From Phycicoccus sp. (GTDB taxonomy: Bacteria; Actinomycetota; Actinomycetes; Actinomycetales; Dermatophilaceae), in NCBI GenBank assembly GCA_012927555.1, contig JABBOX010000026.1:26795-90794 (forward strand): DNA of 64,000 nt. Reading direction: 5' to 3'. Below are positions 32,349 to 41,904 of the stretch, piece by piece. Below the pieces are notes generated by a model. It made no database searches, had not been told where the DNA came from, and saw nothing but the letters and a program-made list of their open reading frames with translations. Both the position numbers and the translations under genes were made by a program. Each line of letters begins with the position of its first letter. Position 1 is the first letter of the stretch.

Positions 32349-32852
32349 TCAGCCGGGTTCCAGCGCCCTGGCCACGCTGCTGATCTTCTGGACCAGACGA
32401 AGAGTGTCCGCTATCCGACGGAAGCCGTGATGCTCATAGAACGTAGCGGCGTCCTCGTGAAGAGCGTCAACCACCACGAAGCGTGCCGCGACGAGCTCCG
32501 TGGCCGCAACCACACGCATGAGAGCATCGGCCAGGAGGGCACCGCCGAGGCCCTGGCCCTGAAGACTGGCATCCAGCGCGAGGCGAGCCAACAAGACCGC
32601 GGGCACCTCGGTCGGGCTACCACGACCAATGGCCTTTGGCAGGTCTTCGCGAGCCAGTCGGTGTCCCGCGAGCGAGTAGTACCCCACGACCACGACTTCG
32701 TCTGCCCGGCACCACACGAAGGTTCGCGCGACCCGCCTGGCCTCCGCCCCGGCTGCATGCTCCCGGAGCCAGTCGTCGACCGCTGGCTCACCAGAATCAA
32801 GGGAGTCGAGCTGATGCCGCGTGGGGTCGAGTGGCTCAGAACGAAAGACCAT
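32349..32852 (-). CDS. GNAT-fold acetyltransferase toxin (TacT/AtaT-like)
   Basis: FDSGEPAVDDWLREHA-like start, RTFVWCRADEVVVVGYYSLAGHRL, LLARLALDASLQGQGLGGALLADALMR, FYEHHGFRRI; directly downstream of a DUF1778-like gene. Confidence 0.85.
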   Translation of the reverse strand: MVFRSEPLDPTRHQLDSLDSGEPAVDDWLREHAAGAEARRVARTFVWCRADEVVVVGYYSLAGHRLAREDLPKAIGRGSPTEVPAVLLARLALDASLQGQGLGGALLADALMRVVAATELVAARFVVVDALHEDAATFYEHHGFRRIADTLRLVQKISSVARALEPG

Positions 32853-32855
32853 CGC

Positions 32856-33134
32856 TCAGGCTGAGCCAACGACGTCGCGGGCCCGCTTGGCGGCGCGGAC
32901 CAAGGCCGCCGACGGCTCGGCCGGGGTTTGCAACGCGGCGATGAGTTCGTCGTAGAACGTGGCGGGCACCCGCGTGAAGGCTTCGTGCTCGGCCAGAACC
33001 TGCTCGGCGCGCTCCTCCACCGCTGAGCGAACGAAGTGACTGACGGGCATCTGCAACAAGGCCGCCGCGTGTTCCACGCGGGACTTGCTCTCCGGTCGAA
33101 CCCGCACCTCGAGACGCGCACTGACGGTTGCCAT
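32856..33134 (-). CDS. DUF1778/RHH-type antitoxin
   Basis: MATVSARLEVRVRPESKSRVEHAAALLQMPVSHFVRSAVEERAEQVLAEHEAFTRVPATFYDELIAAL; 3 bp before the GNAT toxin gene. Confidence 0.85.
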   Translation of the reverse strand: MATVSARLEVRVRPESKSRVEHAAALLQMPVSHFVRSAVEERAEQVLAEHEAFTRVPATFYDELIAALQTPAEPSAALVRAAKRARDVVGSA

Positions 33135-33142
33135 GACACCCA

Positions 33143-33175
33143 CCCTTCTGTACGACAAATGTACGTACAGAAGGG
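33143..33175. promoter_or_regulatory. Perfect 12-bp inverted repeat, candidate autoregulatory operator of the DUF1778/GNAT pair
   Basis: CCCTTCTGTACG-acaaatgta-CGTACAGAAGGG, starting 8 bp upstream of the antitoxin ATG. Confidence 0.75.
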
Positions 33176-33361
33176 GCATTGGTCAAGTGAACCCCTTCCT
33201 GCGCGAGCTGCCTCACCCAGCCAGGACCTCGGAGGGCACCACGGTCGCACGGTGCGGATCCCACGCAGGCAGGGACCTTCAGCCCTTTTCCCTCACGCTG
33301 TGCTGGCCGGACCATGAGTCTGAGCGCTCCGCCACCAGGCCGGCGCCGTTGAGGAGGGATC

Positions 33362-33721
33362 ATGCAGCTCAGCGAGGTCATCAGCACAGCCAAGGATGCG
33401 ATCACGGTCAAGCGGGTGTTCGCCGAGCCGTACGAGAAAGACGGTGTCACCGTCATCGTGGCCGCGACGGTGAGCGGCGGCGGCGGGGGCGGCGGCGGTC
33501 ACGACGAGAAGGGCCAGGACGGTGAGGGCGGTGGTTTCGGCCTGAGCGGTCGCCCGGCTGGCGCCTACGTCATCAAGAACGGCGAGGTCGACTGGCGCCC
33601 TGCGGTCGACCCCAACCGGATCGTCACGATCGTCGGGTTGGTGGCCATCGCCTACCTGCTGAGTCGGCCGCGGGTGACCCGTGCTCGCGCCAAGTTGAGG
33701 AGCCGCCGGTCAGCTGCCTGA
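33362..33721 (+). CDS. GerW/YtfJ-like sporulation-family protein
   Basis: TAKDAITVKRVFAEPYEKDGVTVIVAATVSGGGGGGGG...GFGLSGRPAGAYVIKNGEVDWRPAVDPNRI. Confidence 0.8.
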   Translation: MQLSEVISTAKDAITVKRVFAEPYEKDGVTVIVAATVSGGGGGGGGHDEKGQDGEGGGFGLSGRPAGAYVIKNGEVDWRPAVDPNRIVTIVGLVAIAYLLSRPRVTRARAKLRSRRSAA

Positions 33722-33768
33722 CCGCGGACGAAAACCAGGATGAGGGCCAGCAGCTCACGCACAGCGCA

Positions 33769-33900
33769 TCAGCTGCTCCGGATAACTCCCAGGCCGACGG
33801 CGACGATGACGACGACGGCAAGGAAACCGACCATCAGGCTGAAGTCGACAACGGTGAAACCACCGTCGGGGTTCTGATGGCTCACCCGCCACGTGATCAT
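33769..33900 (-). CDS. 43-aa single-TM microprotein (not in the ORF track)
   Basis: Minus-strand ORF MITWRVSHQNPDGGFTVVDFSLMVGFLAVVVIVAVGLGVIRSS*, one convincing TM helix. Confidence 0.4.
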   Translation of the reverse strand: MITWRVSHQNPDGGFTVVDFSLMVGFLAVVVIVAVGLGVIRSS

Positions 33901-34055
33901 TCGTGACAACAAGGAATGCCTCTCAGACGGATACCTGCTCACCGGAACGGCGACACTCCGTCAACTGTGTGTGTCACGGCGCGGGACCACCACGTCACGA
34001 TGTACGAGATCGTCCACGTCAAATGACTGGTGAAAGCAGGAGAATCGAGCTCTCG

Positions 34056-34313
34056 TCAGGCAGGCGTTTCCAGGGCGAGCAAGGCCCCGGAGACGATCTC
34101 TGCGGTTGAGCCGAGGTCAGGCGCCAAGCCGTCAAACCGCTGGGAGTTGGCCTCGTGCATCATCACGGCCACGAAGGTTCCGGCTGCCGCCGTCCGTCGG
34201 TCACGGTCGAGCTTTCGGGGGCTGGCCGCGTCAAGGACCGCTTCGGTGAGCTCCATCAGTACGGCATACAGAGCGCGGGCCCGTCCCGGACCTGCCGTGC
34301 GAAGCCGCACCAT
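34056..34313 (-). CDS. Hypothetical protein, 85 aa
   Basis: MVRLRTAGPGRARALYAVLMELTEAVLDAASPRKLDRDRRTAAAGTFVAVMMHEANSQRFDGLAPDLG...; compact plausible composition. Confidence 0.4.
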   Translation of the reverse strand: MVRLRTAGPGRARALYAVLMELTEAVLDAASPRKLDRDRRTAAAGTFVAVMMHEANSQRFDGLAPDLGSTAEIVSGALLALETPA

Positions 34314-34352
34314 CGACGTTCCTCTCCGTTACCGGTTGGACACGATGTCGCC

Positions 34353-34718
34353 TTAGCGGTTGGTCACCGTGTGCTGTTGCTCCGAGCGCTCCAGCTGGAA
34401 TTCAGCTGCGCCTGCCACCAGCGACACCGCGCCCACGATCCACGCCGTCCAAGCCATCGGCCGGTAGGCGGTGTCACTGAAGCTCATGACCCAAGGGGCC
34501 ACGATGAACAGCACGCCCATGAGCGCGATGAGTGAGTCGGTCGCGACGCCTGGCCGGTAAAGGGCTGCAATCGCCAGAGCCGCAGTGATGACACCAAGGC
34601 CGATCATCGTGTAAAGGCCCTTGTTGGTGTCTGCCGGGTAGTTCACCCAGATCGGAGACACCGCCGCGTAGAGGCCCGCGATAAGGGCGGCCCAGCCGAG
34701 AAACTTCTTACCAGTCAT
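34353..34718 (-). CDS. SPW-repeat membrane protein
   Basis: MTGKKFLGWAALIAGLYAAVSPIWVN...LIALMGVLFIVAPWVMSFSDTAYRPMAWTAWIVGAVSLVAGAAEF; SPW-like motifs, four TM segments. Confidence 0.75.
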   Translation of the reverse strand: MTGKKFLGWAALIAGLYAAVSPIWVNYPADTNKGLYTMIGLGVITAALAIAALYRPGVATDSLIALMGVLFIVAPWVMSFSDTAYRPMAWTAWIVGAVSLVAGAAEFQLERSEQQHTVTNR

Positions 34719-34950
34719 GCGAACCAACCACCTCTCCTACCAGATGGTCCGCCCGGTCAGACGGACCGATAACGCCGTTCATACCCTGACTGACCGCGCG
34801 GTCAACCGTCAGAAGGACTAGCCAGGAATGTCCCGAAAGCCGGGATACACGGGCAGCTACAACGCTCCACACTGGTGCGCCCAGAGTCTGCTCCCCGAGC
34901 ACGCGGCCCCTGCGTATCAGCAGGCGGCTGACCACTGTCATGCTGTCCAC

Positions 34951-36654
34951 ATGACGGACTCCTTCCCCAGCGACCTTGAAATCGGCCGTGCGGCCACCCT
35001 GCTTCCCATCGAGGAGGTCGCAGCCTCGGCAGGCATCGCGGCCGAGCACCTGGAGCGTTATGGGACGTACATCGCCAAGGTCGCTCCGAGCGCACTTGCC
35101 GAGGTGGCCGACCAGCCGAAGGCGAAATACGTCGTCATCAGCGCGGTGACGCCGACGCCCTTGGGTGAGGGAAAGACCACCACATCGGTCGGGCTGGCCC
35201 AAGGTCTGGCACTGCTCGGACACCGGTCGATGCTGTCGCTGCGGCAGCCCTCGCTCGGTCCGACGTTCGGCATCAAAGGTGGCGCGGCGGGGGCCGGCTA
35301 CAGCCAGGTCGTGCCCATGGAGGCCGTGAACCTGCACCTGACCGGCGACTTCCACGCGGTCACCTCTGCACACAACCTGCTCACCGCCATGGTCGACAAC
35401 CACCTGCACCACGGCAACGAGCTCGGCATCGACACCCGCACGATCGCCTGGCGACGGGTGATGGACGTCAACGACCGCGCCCTGCGCAACATCGTCGTGG
35501 GCCTCGGCGAACGCATGGATGGCGTACCTCGCCAGGCCGGGTTCGACATCACCGCCGCGAGCGAGGTGATGGTGATCCTCTCGCTGTCGACCTCCCTGCG
35601 GAACCTTCGCGAGCGCCTCGGCCGCATCGTCATCGGTTTCACCTACGCCGGCCTCCCGGTCACCGCTGAGGACCTCAAGGCGGCGGGCGCCATGGCGGTC
35701 ATGCTGCGTGACGCGATCAAGCCGAACTTGTTGCAGACGTTGGAGCACACGCCGGCCCTGATCCATGCCGGGCCCTTCGGCAACATCGCCACCGGCAACT
35801 CCTCGGTCGTCGCTGACCTGCTCGGCATCCGCACGTCGGACTACCTCCTCACCGAGGCCGGCTTCGGGTCCGACATGGGCGCCGAGCGCTTCTTCAACGT
35901 GAAGTGCAGGGCGTCCGGGCTGACACCGGACGCGGCAGTGCTCGTCGTCACCGTGCGCGCGCTGAAGACACACTCTGGCCGCTTCCAGGTCGTCGCCGGC
36001 CGCGCGCTGCCCCCGGAGATGCTCGAGGAGAGCCCCGAGGATGTGCGGCTCGGCGCCCCAAACCTGTTGCGCCCCCACGCGATCGGTCGTCACTTCGGGG
36101 TGGCACCGGTGGTGGCCATCAACGCCTTCCCCACCGACCATGCCTCGGAGCTCCAGGCCATCATCGACATCGCGACCGAGGCTGGCGCCCGGGTGGCCGT
36201 TACCCGGCACGTCGCTGACGGCGGCAAAGGCGCGCTCGAGCTGGCTGCGCTCGTCGTCGAGGCAGCGAACGAGCCGAACTCGTTCCACTACCTGTACGAG
36301 CTCGACGCGCCACTGGTCGAAAAGATCGAGAAGATCGCGACGCAGATCTACGGCGCGGACGGCATCGACCTGTTGCCGTCGGTGAAGAAGCAGCTGGCGC
36401 GGTTCGAGGTGCTGGGCTATGGGGAGTTCCCCGTGGTCATCGCCAAGACGCACCTCTCCCTGTCGTCGGACCCGACCCTGAAGGGCGCTCCGACCGGCTG
36501 GCGGATGCCGGTGCGCGAGGTACGGGCGGCTGTCGGCGCCGGCTACGTCTATGCCATCTGTGGCGAGATGCGCACGATGCCCGGGCTGAGCAAGCACCCG
36601 GGCGCCGAGCGGATCGACATCGACGAGGACGGGAACATCGTCGGCCTGTCCTGA
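34951..36654 (+). CDS. fhs: Formate--tetrahydrofolate ligase
   Basis: VVISAVTPTPLGEGKTTTSVGLAQGLALLG...SLGPTFGIKGGAAGAGYSQVVPMEAVNLHLTGDFHAVTSAHNLL. Confidence 0.97.
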   Translation: MTDSFPSDLEIGRAATLLPIEEVAASAGIAAEHLERYGTYIAKVAPSALAEVADQPKAKYVVISAVTPTPLGEGKTTTSVGLAQGLALLGHRSMLSLRQPSLGPTFGIKGGAAGAGYSQVVPMEAVNLHLTGDFHAVTSAHNLLTAMVDNHLHHGNELGIDTRTIAWRRVMDVNDRALRNIVVGLGERMDGVPRQAGFDITAASEVMVILSLSTSLRNLRERLGRIVIGFTYAGLPVTAEDLKAAGAMAVMLRDAIKPNLLQTLEHTPALIHAGPFGNIATGNSSVVADLLGIRTSDYLLTEAGFGSDMGAERFFNVKCRASGLTPDAAVLVVTVRALKTHSGRFQVVAGRALPPEMLEESPEDVRLGAPNLLRPHAIGRHFGVAPVVAINAFPTDHASELQAIIDIATEAGARVAVTRHVADGGKGALELAALVVEAANEPNSFHYLYELDAPLVEKIEKIATQIYGADGIDLLPSVKKQLARFEVLGYGEFPVVIAKTHLSLSSDPTLKGAPTGWRMPVREVRAAVGAGYVYAICGEMRTMPGLSKHPGAERIDIDEDGNIVGLS

Positions 36655-36753
36655 GACGTTGGGGCCGATGGTTGTTGGGGCCGACAGTTGATGTAGCAGA
36701 TCGCCCGGAGTAGTTTCGCGGGAAACCCCCGAGCCCGAAGAGGTCCCGACCTG

Positions 36754-37287
36754 ATGCTCAGCGACGTATCCCAGCGGCACGCCCCCTGGTCCCCAGATGT
36801 GGCGCTGGAGACGATCGGTGCGCACGCCGGACAGCGCGGACCGCTGCTGCCCGTGCTGCACGCGTTGCAGGAGACCTTCGGGTATGTCGACCCGCGTGCG
36901 GTTCCGCTCGTCGCAAAGACGCTCAACCTCTCGCGCGCCGAGGTGTTTGGGGTGCTGACCTTCTACCCCGACCTGCGCTCGACGCCACCAGGCAAGGTGC
37001 GGGTCCAGGTATGCCGTGGTGAGGCCTGTCAGTCGGTCGGTGGGCATGCCCTGGCTCGACACGCCACCAGCTCTCTCGGTGTCGACTTCGGCGGGACCAC
37101 GGCCGACGGGTCGGTCACTCTCGACGAGGTGTTCTGCCTGGGCAACTGCGCGCTCGGGCCCACCGTCACCGTCGACGGGCGACTCCACGGCCGGGTCCTG
37201 GCACCCGATCTCGATCTTCTGCTGAGCAACAGCGTCAACAACAACGCGGAAGTCAACAACGCCGACGTGAGCGGGGACCTCACATGA
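36754..37287 (+). CDS. fdsG: NAD-dependent formate dehydrogenase gamma subunit (NuoE-like)
   Basis: LPVLHALQETFGYVDPRAVPLVAKTLNLSRAEVFGVLTFYPDLRSTPPGKVRVQVCRGEACQSVGG...LDEVFCLGNCALGPTV ([2Fe-2S] cysteines). Confidence 0.9.
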   Translation: MLSDVSQRHAPWSPDVALETIGAHAGQRGPLLPVLHALQETFGYVDPRAVPLVAKTLNLSRAEVFGVLTFYPDLRSTPPGKVRVQVCRGEACQSVGGHALARHATSSLGVDFGGTTADGSVTLDEVFCLGNCALGPTVTVDGRLHGRVLAPDLDLLLSNSVNNNAEVNNADVSGDLT

Positions 37288-38831
37288 CCACCGTCTACGT
37301 CCCCTGCGACTCGTCGGCCCGCTCCGTCGGTGCCGACCAGGTTGCGGCGGCCATCGAGCTGGAAGCAGCCCGGCTGGGCGCACCGGTCGAGGTCGTTCGC
37401 AACGGCTCGCGCGGGATGATGTGGCTCGAGCCACTGGTCGAGGTGGTGAGCGCGGGAGGTCGGGTGGCCTACGGCCCGGTCACGCCGGACGACGTCGCCG
37501 GCCTCTTCGCCGCGGGCTTCCTCGACGGCGATACGCACGAGCTCGGCCACGGCCTCACCGACCAGATTCCGTGGCTCGCTGAGCAGGAACGCCTGACCTT
37601 CAGCCGTGTCGGCCTCATCGACCCGCTGTCCACCGACGACTATCTGTCGCACGGTGGGCTGTTTGCCCTGCGACGGGCGTTGGCGATGACCCCGCAGCAG
37701 ATCTGCGACGAGGTCACACAGTCCGGTCTACGCGGCCGCGGCGGGGCGGGCTTCCCGGTAGGGGTGAAGTGGCGAACCGTGCTGGACGCGCCTGGTTCCC
37801 CGAAGTTCGTCACCTGCAACGCCGACGAGGGCGACAGCGGGACGTTCGCTGACCGGATGCTGATGGAGGGCGACCCCTTCATGCTCATCGAGGGGATGGT
37901 CATCGCCGGGATCGCCGTGGACGCCCACGAGGGCTTCATCTACATCCGCTCGGAATACCCTGACGCGGTCGCGACGATGCGCGCAGCCATCGAGACGGCA
38001 TACCAGGTTGGCTGGCTCGGGTCGCGAATCCTGGGCAGCGAGCATGGGTTCGACCTGGAGATCCGCGTCGGTGCGGGCGCCTACATCTGCGGCGAGGAGA
38101 CCGCGATGCTGGAGAGCCTGGAGGGCAAACGCGGCATGGTCCGTGCCAAACCGCCACTGCCTGCGATCGAGGGGCTGTTCGGCAAACCAACAGTCGTCAA
38201 CAACGTGCTGTCGCTGGCAAGTGTCCTGGTGGTCCTCGCGCACGGAGCCCAGTTCTACCGCGACTTCGGCGTCGGCCACTCACGCGGCACCCAGGTCTTC
38301 CAGCTGGCGGGCAACATCGCTCGCGGCGGGATCGTCGAGACCGCCTTCGGCATCACCCTCGGACAGATGCTCGAGAGGTTCGGCGGGGGCACCATCTCCG
38401 GCCAACCGGTTCGGGCCGTTCAGGTCGGCGGTCCCCTTGGGGCCTACCTCCCGCCCGCGCAGTTCGACCTCCCGCTGGACTACGAGGCCTTCGCCGAAGT
38501 GGGGGCGATGATCGGCCACGGCGGCATCGTGGTCTTCGACGACACCGTCGACATGGCCGTCCAGGCACGCTTCGCCATGGAGTTCTGCGCGACAGAGTCC
38601 TGCGGCAAGTGCACCCCCTGCAGAGTCGGCGCCGTCCGCGGTGTCGAGGTGATCGACCGGATCGTCGCCGGCGAGAAGACGGCCGCCAATGTGGTTCTGC
38701 TGCAAGACCTTTGCGAGCTGATGACGGACGGATCGCTGTGCGCCATGGGTGGGCTCACCCCGATGCCCGTGCGCAGCGTGCTGCAACACTTCCCCGAAGA
38801 TCTGGACCGATCGGAAGGTGCCCGGCCATGA
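37284..38831 (+). CDS. fdsB: NAD-dependent formate dehydrogenase beta subunit (NuoF-like, FMN/NADH binding)
   Basis: SGLRGRGGAGFPVGVKW...CNADEGDSGTFADRMLMEGDPF...GAGAYICGEETAMLESLEGKRGMVR...ESCGKCTPCRVG. Confidence 0.92.
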   Translation: MTTVYVPCDSSARSVGADQVAAAIELEAARLGAPVEVVRNGSRGMMWLEPLVEVVSAGGRVAYGPVTPDDVAGLFAAGFLDGDTHELGHGLTDQIPWLAEQERLTFSRVGLIDPLSTDDYLSHGGLFALRRALAMTPQQICDEVTQSGLRGRGGAGFPVGVKWRTVLDAPGSPKFVTCNADEGDSGTFADRMLMEGDPFMLIEGMVIAGIAVDAHEGFIYIRSEYPDAVATMRAAIETAYQVGWLGSRILGSEHGFDLEIRVGAGAYICGEETAMLESLEGKRGMVRAKPPLPAIEGLFGKPTVVNNVLSLASVLVVLAHGAQFYRDFGVGHSRGTQVFQLAGNIARGGIVETAFGITLGQMLERFGGGTISGQPVRAVQVGGPLGAYLPPAQFDLPLDYEAFAEVGAMIGHGGIVVFDDTVDMAVQARFAMEFCATESCGKCTPCRVGAVRGVEVIDRIVAGEKTAANVVLLQDLCELMTDGSLCAMGGLTPMPVRSVLQHFPEDLDRSEGARP

Positions 38832-41680
38832 CTCTGCTCAGGGAACCCGACTACGGCACCCCCGCCCGTCCTGCTGCGGTGGACGCGGAGCGGGTGACTG
38901 TCCACGTTGACGGCATACGAGTGAGCGTGCCGGCCGGGACATCGGTCATGCGCGCGGCGGCACTGGCCGGCGTCGACATCCCGAAGCTGTGCGCGACCGA
39001 CTCCCTCGAGCCCTTCGGCTCCTGCCGGCTGTGCCTGGTCGAGATCGAAGGCCGAAAGGGCGCCCCCGCCTCGTGCACCACCCCATGCGGTCCCGACATG
39101 GTCGTCGCCACCCACTCCCCACGCCTGGCCCGGCTGCGCCGCGGGGTGACCGAGCTGTATCTGTCCGACCATCCCCAGGACTGCCTGACCAGCGGCGTTC
39201 ACGGTGTGGATGGCGAGGATGGCAAGGATGGCGAGTGCGAGCTGCACGGCATCGCCGCGACGGTGGGTTTGACCGACGTGCGCTACGGATTCGAGGGCAA
39301 GAACCACCTCGACGCGGTCAAGGACGAGAGCAACCCCTACTTCACCTTCGACCCCGCAGCCTGTATCGCGTGCTCGCGCTGCGTCCGCGCCTGCGACGAG
39401 GTGCAGGGCACGTTCGCACTGACGATCGCCGGTCGCGGATTCGGCTCGATGGTCTCGGCCTCCGCGGGTGAGTCGTTCATGGCGTCCGAGTGCGTGTCGT
39501 GCGGGGCCTGCGTCCAGGCCTGCCCGACGTCGGCGCTGACGGAGAAGACGGTCATCGAGCTTGGGCCACCGAACCGCACGGTGCTGACCACCTGCGCCTA
39601 CTGCGGTGTCGGCTGCTCGTTCAAGGCCGAGATGCGTGGTGACGAGGTCGTCCGGATGGTGCCGGCCAAGAGCGGCGGGGCGAACGAGGGTCACTCCTGC
39701 GTGAAGGGCCGGTTCGCCTGGGGCTATGCCTCCCACCGGGACCGCCAGCTGTCCCCGATGGTGCGCGAGTCGATCAACGACGAGTGGCGGCCGGTGTCAT
39801 GGGACGAGGCGATCGCCTACGCGGCGTCTCGGCTCAAGGCGATCCAGGCCGAGCACGGTGTACGGTCCATCGGCGGGATCACCTCCTCACGCTGCACGAA
39901 CGAAGAGGTCTTCGTCGTGCAGAAGATGATCCGGGCGGCGTTCGGCAACAACAACGTCGACACCTGCGCCCGCGTGTGCCACTCCCCGACCGGCTACGGG
40001 CTGAGCCAGACCTTTGGCACGTCGGCCGGCACCCAGGACTTCAAGTCGGTCGAGCAGGCTGACGTGATCCTGCTGATCGGGGCCAACCCCACCGATGGGC
40101 ACCCGGTGTTCGCCTCCCGGATGAAGCAGCGGCTGCGCAAGGGCGCCGCGCTGGTGGTCGTCGACCCGCGTCGTATCGACCTGGTGCGCAGCCCCCACGT
40201 CGAGGCGGCACATCACCTGCAGCTTCAGCCAGGCACGAACGTCGCCATGGTCAACGCCTTCGGTCACGTGGTGGTCACCGAGGGACTGGTCGACCGGGAC
40301 TTTGTCGCGCAACGGTGCGAGGACGACTCGTTCGCCCAGTGGGAGGAGTTCATCGCCCGCCCGGAGAACAGCCCGGAGGCGACCGAACAGATCACCGGAG
40401 TGCCCGCCGAGCAGGTGCGCGCGGCGGCCCGGCTGTACGCCACCGCGCCGAACGCGGCGATCTACTACGGCCTCGGGGTGACCGAGCACAGCCAGGGCTC
40501 GACCATGGTGATGGGCATGGCGAACCTCGCGATGGCCACCGGCAACATCGGCCGCGAAGGCGTCGGCATCAACCCACTGCGTGGGCAGAACAACGTTCAG
40601 GGCTCGTGCGACATGGGCTCCTTCCCCCACGAGCTGCCCGGCTACCGTCACGTGGGCGACGACACCGTGCGCGAGGTCTTCGAGCAGGTGTGGGCCCGCA
40701 CCCTCGACGCCGAGCCCGGGCTGCGGATCCCCAACATGCTCGACGCGGCCATCGCCGGCAGCTACCGCGGCATGTTCATCCAGGGCGAGGACATCGCGCA
40801 GTCGGACCCGAACGTCAAACACGTCAAGGCGGCGCTGGCTTCTCTGGAGCTGCTCATCGTCCAGGACCTGTTCCTCAACGAGACCGCGGCGTTCGCCCAC
40901 GTCTTCCTGCCCGGGACCTCGTTCCTGGAGAAGGACGGGACGTTCACCAACGCCGAACGGCGGATCAACCGGGTTCGTCCGGTGATGGAGCCGAGGTGCG
41001 GCAAGCAGGAGTGGCAGGTGGCCTGCGAGCTCGCGACGGCCATGGGCTACCCGATGCACTACGACCGCGGCAGCCAGATCATGGACGAGATCGCCGCCAC
41101 GACCCCCACCTTCGCCGGGGTCTCGTTCGCCAAGCTGGACGAGGTGGGCAGTCTGCAGTGGCCGTGCAACGACTCGGCGCCCGACGGCACGCCGACCATG
41201 CACGTCGGCGGGTTCGTGCGCGGCAAGGGGCACTTCGTGGACACGCCGTTCGTGGCGACCGACGAGCGCACCAGCCGCAAGTTCCCGTTGATCCTCACCA
41301 CCGGGCGCATCCTCAGCCAGTACAACGTGGGCGCGCAGACCCGCCGGACGCTGAACGTGCAGTGGCACGGCGAGGACATCCTGGAGATCCACCCGCACGA
41401 CGCCGAGGAACGCGGCATCGTCGACGGGGCCGCTGTGGCGATCATCAGCCGCGTGGGCCAGACGGTGCTGCGGGCCAAGATCGCCGACCGTATGCCGCAG
41501 GGCGTGGTCTACACGACGTTCCACTACCCCAGCAGCGGCGCCAACATCGTCACGACGGACTACTCGGACTGGGCGACCAACTGCCCCGAGTACAAGGTCA
41601 CCGCCGTCCAGATCGCGCCGACATCGCAAGAACCCGTCAGCGAGCAGGCGCCCCAGGAGCTGGGCATGGTGCCCCGATGA
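38828..41680 (+). CDS. fdsA: NAD-dependent formate dehydrogenase alpha subunit (molybdopterin, Cys-type)
   Basis: ATG 38828 overlaps the fdsB stop; 2Fe-2S and 4Fe-4S N-terminus (CIACSRCVRACDEVQG, CVSCGACVQACPTSAL), TTCAYCGVGCSFKAEMRG, TCARVCHSPTGYGLSQTFG. Confidence 0.94.
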   Translation: MTLLREPDYGTPARPAAVDAERVTVHVDGIRVSVPAGTSVMRAAALAGVDIPKLCATDSLEPFGSCRLCLVEIEGRKGAPASCTTPCGPDMVVATHSPRLARLRRGVTELYLSDHPQDCLTSGVHGVDGEDGKDGECELHGIAATVGLTDVRYGFEGKNHLDAVKDESNPYFTFDPAACIACSRCVRACDEVQGTFALTIAGRGFGSMVSASAGESFMASECVSCGACVQACPTSALTEKTVIELGPPNRTVLTTCAYCGVGCSFKAEMRGDEVVRMVPAKSGGANEGHSCVKGRFAWGYASHRDRQLSPMVRESINDEWRPVSWDEAIAYAASRLKAIQAEHGVRSIGGITSSRCTNEEVFVVQKMIRAAFGNNNVDTCARVCHSPTGYGLSQTFGTSAGTQDFKSVEQADVILLIGANPTDGHPVFASRMKQRLRKGAALVVVDPRRIDLVRSPHVEAAHHLQLQPGTNVAMVNAFGHVVVTEGLVDRDFVAQRCEDDSFAQWEEFIARPENSPEATEQITGVPAEQVRAAARLYATAPNAAIYYGLGVTEHSQGSTMVMGMANLAMATGNIGREGVGINPLRGQNNVQGSCDMGSFPHELPGYRHVGDDTVREVFEQVWARTLDAEPGLRIPNMLDAAIAGSYRGMFIQGEDIAQSDPNVKHVKAALASLELLIVQDLFLNETAAFAHVFLPGTSFLEKDGTFTNAERRINRVRPVMEPRCGKQEWQVACELATAMGYPMHYDRGSQIMDEIAATTPTFAGVSFAKLDEVGSLQWPCNDSAPDGTPTMHVGGFVRGKGHFVDTPFVATDERTSRKFPLILTTGRILSQYNVGAQTRRTLNVQWHGEDILEIHPHDAEERGIVDGAAVAIISRVGQTVLRAKIADRMPQGVVYTTFHYPSSGANIVTTDYSDWATNCPEYKVTAVQIAPTSQEPVSEQAPQELGMVPR

Positions 41681-41904
41681 GCGACCCCGCAACCCTGGTG
41701 CGCATGGTGAACCAGATCGCCGCCAACGTGGCCCACCACCCGCACGACCAGGCGGTGGCCGAGATCACCAAGCACCTTCGCGCGACCTGGCCGCTGTCCA
41801 TGCGAGTGGACCTCGTCGCCTATGTCGACGGAGGCGGGCTCGACCTGACTCCGCTTGCCGCTGATGCCGCCGAGCAGCTACGAGTCGGCGACGCCAAGCC
41901 CTGA
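41677..41904 (+). CDS. fdsD: Formate dehydrogenase delta subunit (FdsD-like)
   Basis: MSDPATLVRMVNQIAANVAHHPHDQAVAEITKHLRATWPLSMRVDLVAYVDGGGLDLTPLAADAAEQL; ATGA overlap with fdsA. Confidence 0.85.
   Translation: MSDPATLVRMVNQIAANVAHHPHDQAVAEITKHLRATWPLSMRVDLVAYVDGGGLDLTPLAADAAEQLRVGDAKP

Noticed and set aside
36658-36683. gttggggccga direct repeat after fhs
   Set aside because: Only 11 bp, twice; likely chance or minor slippage.
34708-37434. 908-aa minus-strand ORF
   Set aside because: Antisense shadow of fhs/fdsG with low-complexity composition.
38629-38827. N-terminal extension of the fdsA ORF to 38609
   Set aside because: Overlaps fdsB in another frame; the ATG at 38828 gives the standard coupled start.
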